A stretch of DNA of 39,490 nt from a virus. Each line of letters starts with the position of its first letter. Position 1 is the stretch's first letter. Below, in pieces: positions 36,997-39,490 of this stretch. Location: the IMG/VR virus record IMGVR_UViG_3300042460_002238, positions 1 to 39,490 of that record. The stretch is one strand, 5' to 3'. Position numbers and translations under genes: made by a program. Below the pieces are notes generated by a model, which was given only the letters and a program-made list of their open reading frames with translations, ran no database searches and was not told the origin of the DNA.

Positions 36997-37296
36997 ATGG
37001 CCACTCATATCGTGGAAATCCCTGACGGACACGCCCTCGTAACCCTGCTGGTGCCGAAAGGCATTTCGCAGATGCAGGTCAACCAGGTCATGACCAAGGC
37101 TGCAGCGACGCTTGCCGAGTTGAATGGCATGAACTGCCAGCGCATCGCCGACCCGCAGTACCTGGGCTATCGCGTGTTCCCCATGGAATCGAAGCCCAAC
37201 CCAGCCCCGCCCAAAGTCGTCTCCCTGGACGAGCGCCGCAAAGCATTGGGCCACAGCTTCCGCCTTAACCCCTTCACCCCGCCCAGCGCCGCCTGA
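36997..37296 (+). CDS. hypothetical early protein
   Basis: Protein of 99 aa, start one base after the previous stop. N-terminal half (THIVEIPDGHALVTLLVPKGISQMQVNQVMTKAAATLAEL) suggests a small alpha/beta domain; the rest is Pro-rich and basic (PPKVVSLDERRKALGHSFRLNPF). No family recognised. Confidence 0.62.
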   Translation: MATHIVEIPDGHALVTLLVPKGISQMQVNQVMTKAAATLAELNGMNCQRIADPQYLGYRVFPMESKPNPAPPKVVSLDERRKALGHSFRLNPFTPPSAA

Positions 37297-37318
37297 TCGC
37301 GGCCTCACAGGAGTACCC

Positions 37319-38032
37319 ATGTCCATCAGCACCACGCAGCGTGTCTCCGCGCTGGAACGCACCGTCCGCAAGGACGCCCTGGCCAAGCTGACCGAGGAGG
37401 TCAACACCAGCTTCGCCCCCGCTCTGGCCGCAGCCGCCAACGACGAGAGCCACACCAAGCAGCTGCGCGCCGTCGCCGCCGACATCATCCGCAAGGGCCG
37501 CGCTGGTGCCGAGAAGGCCGCCCTCGAAGCGTTCCTGAACAGCCACCAGCCGGCCGTGTGGATCCTCGACTGCCTGCGCCCCAAGATGTTCCGCATCAGT
37601 GCCGACGGCAAGCGCATGGCCGAGGACGCGCCTGGCGAGCACGTCGCGGTATTGATCCCCAACTACTGCACCGGCCAGGACCTGCTGATCGATGCGCGCG
37701 CGCCTGCGAAGTGCGAAAGCTTCGCGGACGCCGAGAAGAAGGTCACGGCGCAGGAACTGCTCGGCGGCAAGCTCGAACTGCTGGACGACCTGCAGTGGTC
37801 GCTGATCATCGACCGCCGATTCCGCGAGCCGTCGGTCAATCCGGTGTTCTTCCCCAAGAGCCCGACGGAACGCTGGTACTACACCAAGACCCCTCTGACC
37901 GCCGAGAAGGGCAAGTCGCCTTCGGGCTTCGTCTGGGCCGTGCTCCTCACCAACGGCAGCGTCCTCTTCTTCTACCCGAGCGACTACGGGTACGTCCGTG
38001 GTGGCCGGCTCGTGCCCGCCAGTCAGTACTAG
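37319..38032 (+). CDS. hypothetical early protein, 237 aa
   Basis: Acidic-to-neutral protein with a coiled N-terminal half (SALERTVRKDALAKLTEEVNTSF, AAANDESHTKQLRAVAADIIRKG) and a beta-rich second half containing AVWILDCLRPKMFRIS and WYYTKTPLTAEKGKSPSGFVWAVLLTNGSVLFFYPSDYGYV. ACAGGAGTA precedes the ATG. I do not recognise the family. It sits before the Sak4-like and SSB genes; a structural or DNA-protecting role in early infection cannot be excluded. Confidence 0.66.
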   Translation: MSISTTQRVSALERTVRKDALAKLTEEVNTSFAPALAAAANDESHTKQLRAVAADIIRKGRAGAEKAALEAFLNSHQPAVWILDCLRPKMFRISADGKRMAEDAPGEHVAVLIPNYCTGQDLLIDARAPAKCESFADAEKKVTAQELLGGKLELLDDLQWSLIIDRRFREPSVNPVFFPKSPTERWYYTKTPLTAEKGKSPSGFVWAVLLTNGSVLFFYPSDYGYVRGGRLVPASQY

Positions 38033-38072
38033 GCCTTTGGCACTCCCTCTCTAATACCAACCGGAGCTTTCC

Positions 38073-39155
38073 ATGGGCAACTTCCAGCCCGCAACAAACA
38101 CCCAAGCCCGCCTCAAGGCAGGGATCATGGGCTTCGCCGGCGACGGCAAGACCTACACCGCGGCATCGCTGGCCATCGGCCTTGTGCAGCTGATGCGCAA
38201 GCGCGAGATCGCTGACGGCGACAAGCCCGTCATGTTCCTCGACACCGAGACCGGCTCCGACTGGATCAAGTCGCGCTTCGATGAAGCCGGCATCGATCTG
38301 ATGACCGCCAAGACTCGCGCCTTCACCGCCCTGCTGGAGTGCATCAAGGAGGCTGAGGAAACCGGTTGCGTCCTGATCATCGACAGCATCACCCACTTCT
38401 GGCGCGACCTGACGGAGTCCTATGCCAAGAAAAAGGGCCGCAACCGCCTGCAGTTCGAAGATTGGAGCGTTCTCAAGACCGAGTGGGGCAAGTTCACCGA
38501 TGCGTTCGTGAATGCCAACTGCCACGCGATCCTGTGCGGCCGCGCCGGCTACGAGTACGACTTTTTCGAGAACGACAACGGCAAGAAGGAGTTGGAAAAG
38601 ACCGGCATCAAGATGAAGGCCGAGGGCGAGACCGGCTACGAGCCCTCCATCCTGATTCTGATGCAGAAGCACCGCGACATCGAAACCAAGAAGGTCTGGC
38701 GGGAGGCGCACATCATCAAGGACCGCAGCACCCGCCTGGACGGCAAGACGTTCGTCAACCCGACGTTCGACCACTTCATGCCGCACATCGACTTCCTGAA
38801 TCTGGCCGGAAAGCAGTTCGGTGTCGACACGATGCGCGACAGCCAGGAGCTTTTCCAGAACGACGGCCGCCCTCGCTGGAAGTGGGAGGCCGAACAAAAG
38901 GAAATCGCCCTGGATGAGATTGTGGAGCTTCTTGGGAAGCACCACGGCGGGACCAGCAATGACGCCAAGAAGGCTCGTGCCGACCTGGTGGAGAAGCATG
39001 CTGGCTCGCGCTCTTGGGAGCGGGTAAAGACCATGAAGTACGCCGAGGTCGCGAAGCTGCGCAATGACCTCTGGCTGCAGCTGGAAGGAGTCCCGTACAA
39101 GTTCGATCCGCCGGTACCCGGCGCCGCCAACTCTGAGCATCAGGAGGCTGCGTAA
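38073..39155 (+). CDS. Sak4-like recombinase, AAA_24/RecA-type ATPase
   Basis: Protein of 360 aa. Walker A GFAGDGKT at 20-27, Walker B CVLIIDSI with Asp104, and a RecA-like core of about 250 residues, matching the phage AAA_24 group to which Sak4 single-strand annealing proteins belong. [31 protein letters not shown] near the end is a helical C-terminal domain. Sak4 proteins pair with phage SSB, and ssb follows directly with a TAATG overlap. It replaces lambda Bet in the PL operon. GGAG precedes the ATG. Confidence 0.83.
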   Translation: MGNFQPATNTQARLKAGIMGFAGDGKTYTAASLAIGLVQLMRKREIADGDKPVMFLDTETGSDWIKSRFDEAGIDLMTAKTRAFTALLECIKEAEETGCVLIIDSITHFWRDLTESYAKKKGRNRLQFEDWSVLKTEWGKFTDAFVNANCHAILCGRAGYEYDFFENDNGKKELEKTGIKMKAEGETGYEPSILILMQKHRDIETKKVWREAHIIKDRSTRLDGKTFVNPTFDHFMPHIDFLNLAGKQFGVDTMRDSQELFQNDGRPRWKWEAEQKEIALDEIVELLGKHHGGTSNDAKKARADLVEKHAGSRSWERVKTMKYAEVAKLRNDLWLQLEGVPYKFDPPVPGAANSEHQEAA

Positions 39156-39490
39156 TGGCACGCGGCGTCAACAAAGTCATCCTCATCGGCAACCTGGGCA
39201 AGGACCCGGAAACGCGCTACTTCCCCAGCGGCGACGCCGTCACCAACGCCACGCTTGCCACCACCGAGAGCTGGAAGGACAAGCAGAGCGGCGAAACCAA
39301 GGAAGCCACCGAGTGGCACAACCTGGTGTTCCCCGGGAAGTTGGCCGAGGTCGCCGGCAAGTATCTGAAGAAGGGCTCCAAGGTCTACGTCGAAGGCTCC
39401 CTGCGCACCCGCAAGTGGCAGGACAAGGAAGGCAAGGACCGCTACACCACCGAGATCCGCGTGCAGGACATGCAGATGCTCGACGGCAAG
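39155..39490 (+). CDS. ssb: single-stranded DNA-binding protein, 3' end outside the window
   Basis: Partial; 112 codons of the OB-fold domain are present. [75 protein letters not shown] are standard SSB motifs. It overlaps the stop of the Sak4-like gene (TAATG). The acidic C-terminal tip that binds partner proteins lies past the window edge. Confidence 0.95.
   Translation, partial: MARGVNKVILIGNLGKDPETRYFPSGDAVTNATLATTESWKDKQSGETKEATEWHNLVFPGKLAEVAGKYLKKGSKVYVEGSLRTRKWQDKEGKDRYTTEIRVQDMQMLDGK

Noticed and set aside
37947-39161. 404-aa open frame on the minus strand opposite the Sak4-like gene
   Set aside because: Sequence is a shadow of the ATPase; the plus-strand gene has Walker motifs and a coupled ssb.
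1-39490. Integrase, attachment site, tRNA, rRNA or CRISPR array
   Set aside because: None seen. No tyrosine or serine recombinase motif occurs in any believable gene, no clover-leaf candidate was noticed, and no regularly spaced repeats exist apart from the operators and origin repeats.

Overview
The window is almost entirely one temperate, tailed (siphovirus-type) bacteriophage genome or prophage, GC-rich and packed with short start/stop overlaps. Gene families, the GC-rich codon use and the lysis and surface genes suggest a Gammaproteobacterial host of the Pseudomonas/Xanthomonadales kind; the host genus is an inference. No integrase, attachment site, tRNA, rRNA or CRISPR array is visible, and the window stops inside an ssb gene, so part of the phage lies outside it.

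Layout. (1) 1-2820: accessory genes. A leftward trio (2H phosphoesterase, long SRAP protein, unknown) diverges from a rightward pair (cysteine-rich protein, KTSC lipoprotein) around a perfect 10-bp inverted repeat. (2) 2821-13611: tail module on the minus strand, read right to left as tape measure, DUF2460, DUF2163, NlpC/P60 peptidase, 1472-aa hub/tip protein and a DUF2793 fibre with YadA-like repeats. This is the order of gene-transfer-agent-like tails. (3) 13578-17604: tail chaperones (G-like plus a predicted -1 frameshift extension), tail tube, terminator, gp10-like protein, an HslV/proteasome-like protein and head-tail connectors. (4) 17614-25193: head module (HeH protein, P22-like coat, scaffold, Zn protein, Mu-F-like protein, DUF4055 portal, large and small terminase, metallopeptidase) with hairpin terminators around coat and scaffold. 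(5) 25276-26991: lysis (pinholin-like S21 type, SAR endolysin, spanin-like candidate) behind a leader with stacked terminators. (6) 26992-33155: a lambda-like O-P-nin-Q segment: a Q-like regulator, VRR-NUC nuclease, DUF1364, NinB, DnaC-like loader, and a DUF1376 replication protein with a repeat-rich AT island inside it that looks like the origin. (7) 33155-35992: immunity region with a Cro/YdaS-like gene, a CI-type S24 repressor, and five copies of a 17-bp operator: three between cro and cI and two about 2.4 kb away at the start of the rightward early operon. Between cI and that second cluster lie four envelope-protein genes, one interrupted by a stop codon. (8) 35993-39490: rightward early operon of small unknown genes ending in a Sak4-like ATPase and SSB.

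Logic inferred from the sequence: the repressor binds the three-site OR-like and two-site OL-like clusters and shuts PR (leftward: cro, regulators, replication, nin, Q) and PL (rightward: recombination). Q then lets RNA polymerase pass the terminators ahead of the lysis, head and tail genes. Envelope genes beside cI would be expressed in the lysogen. The most notable observations are the operator geometry, which is identical at PR and PL, the apparently leaderless repressor transcript, the UUUUUUC frameshift site with a fully open -1 frame, the putative origin, and the envelope gene island.
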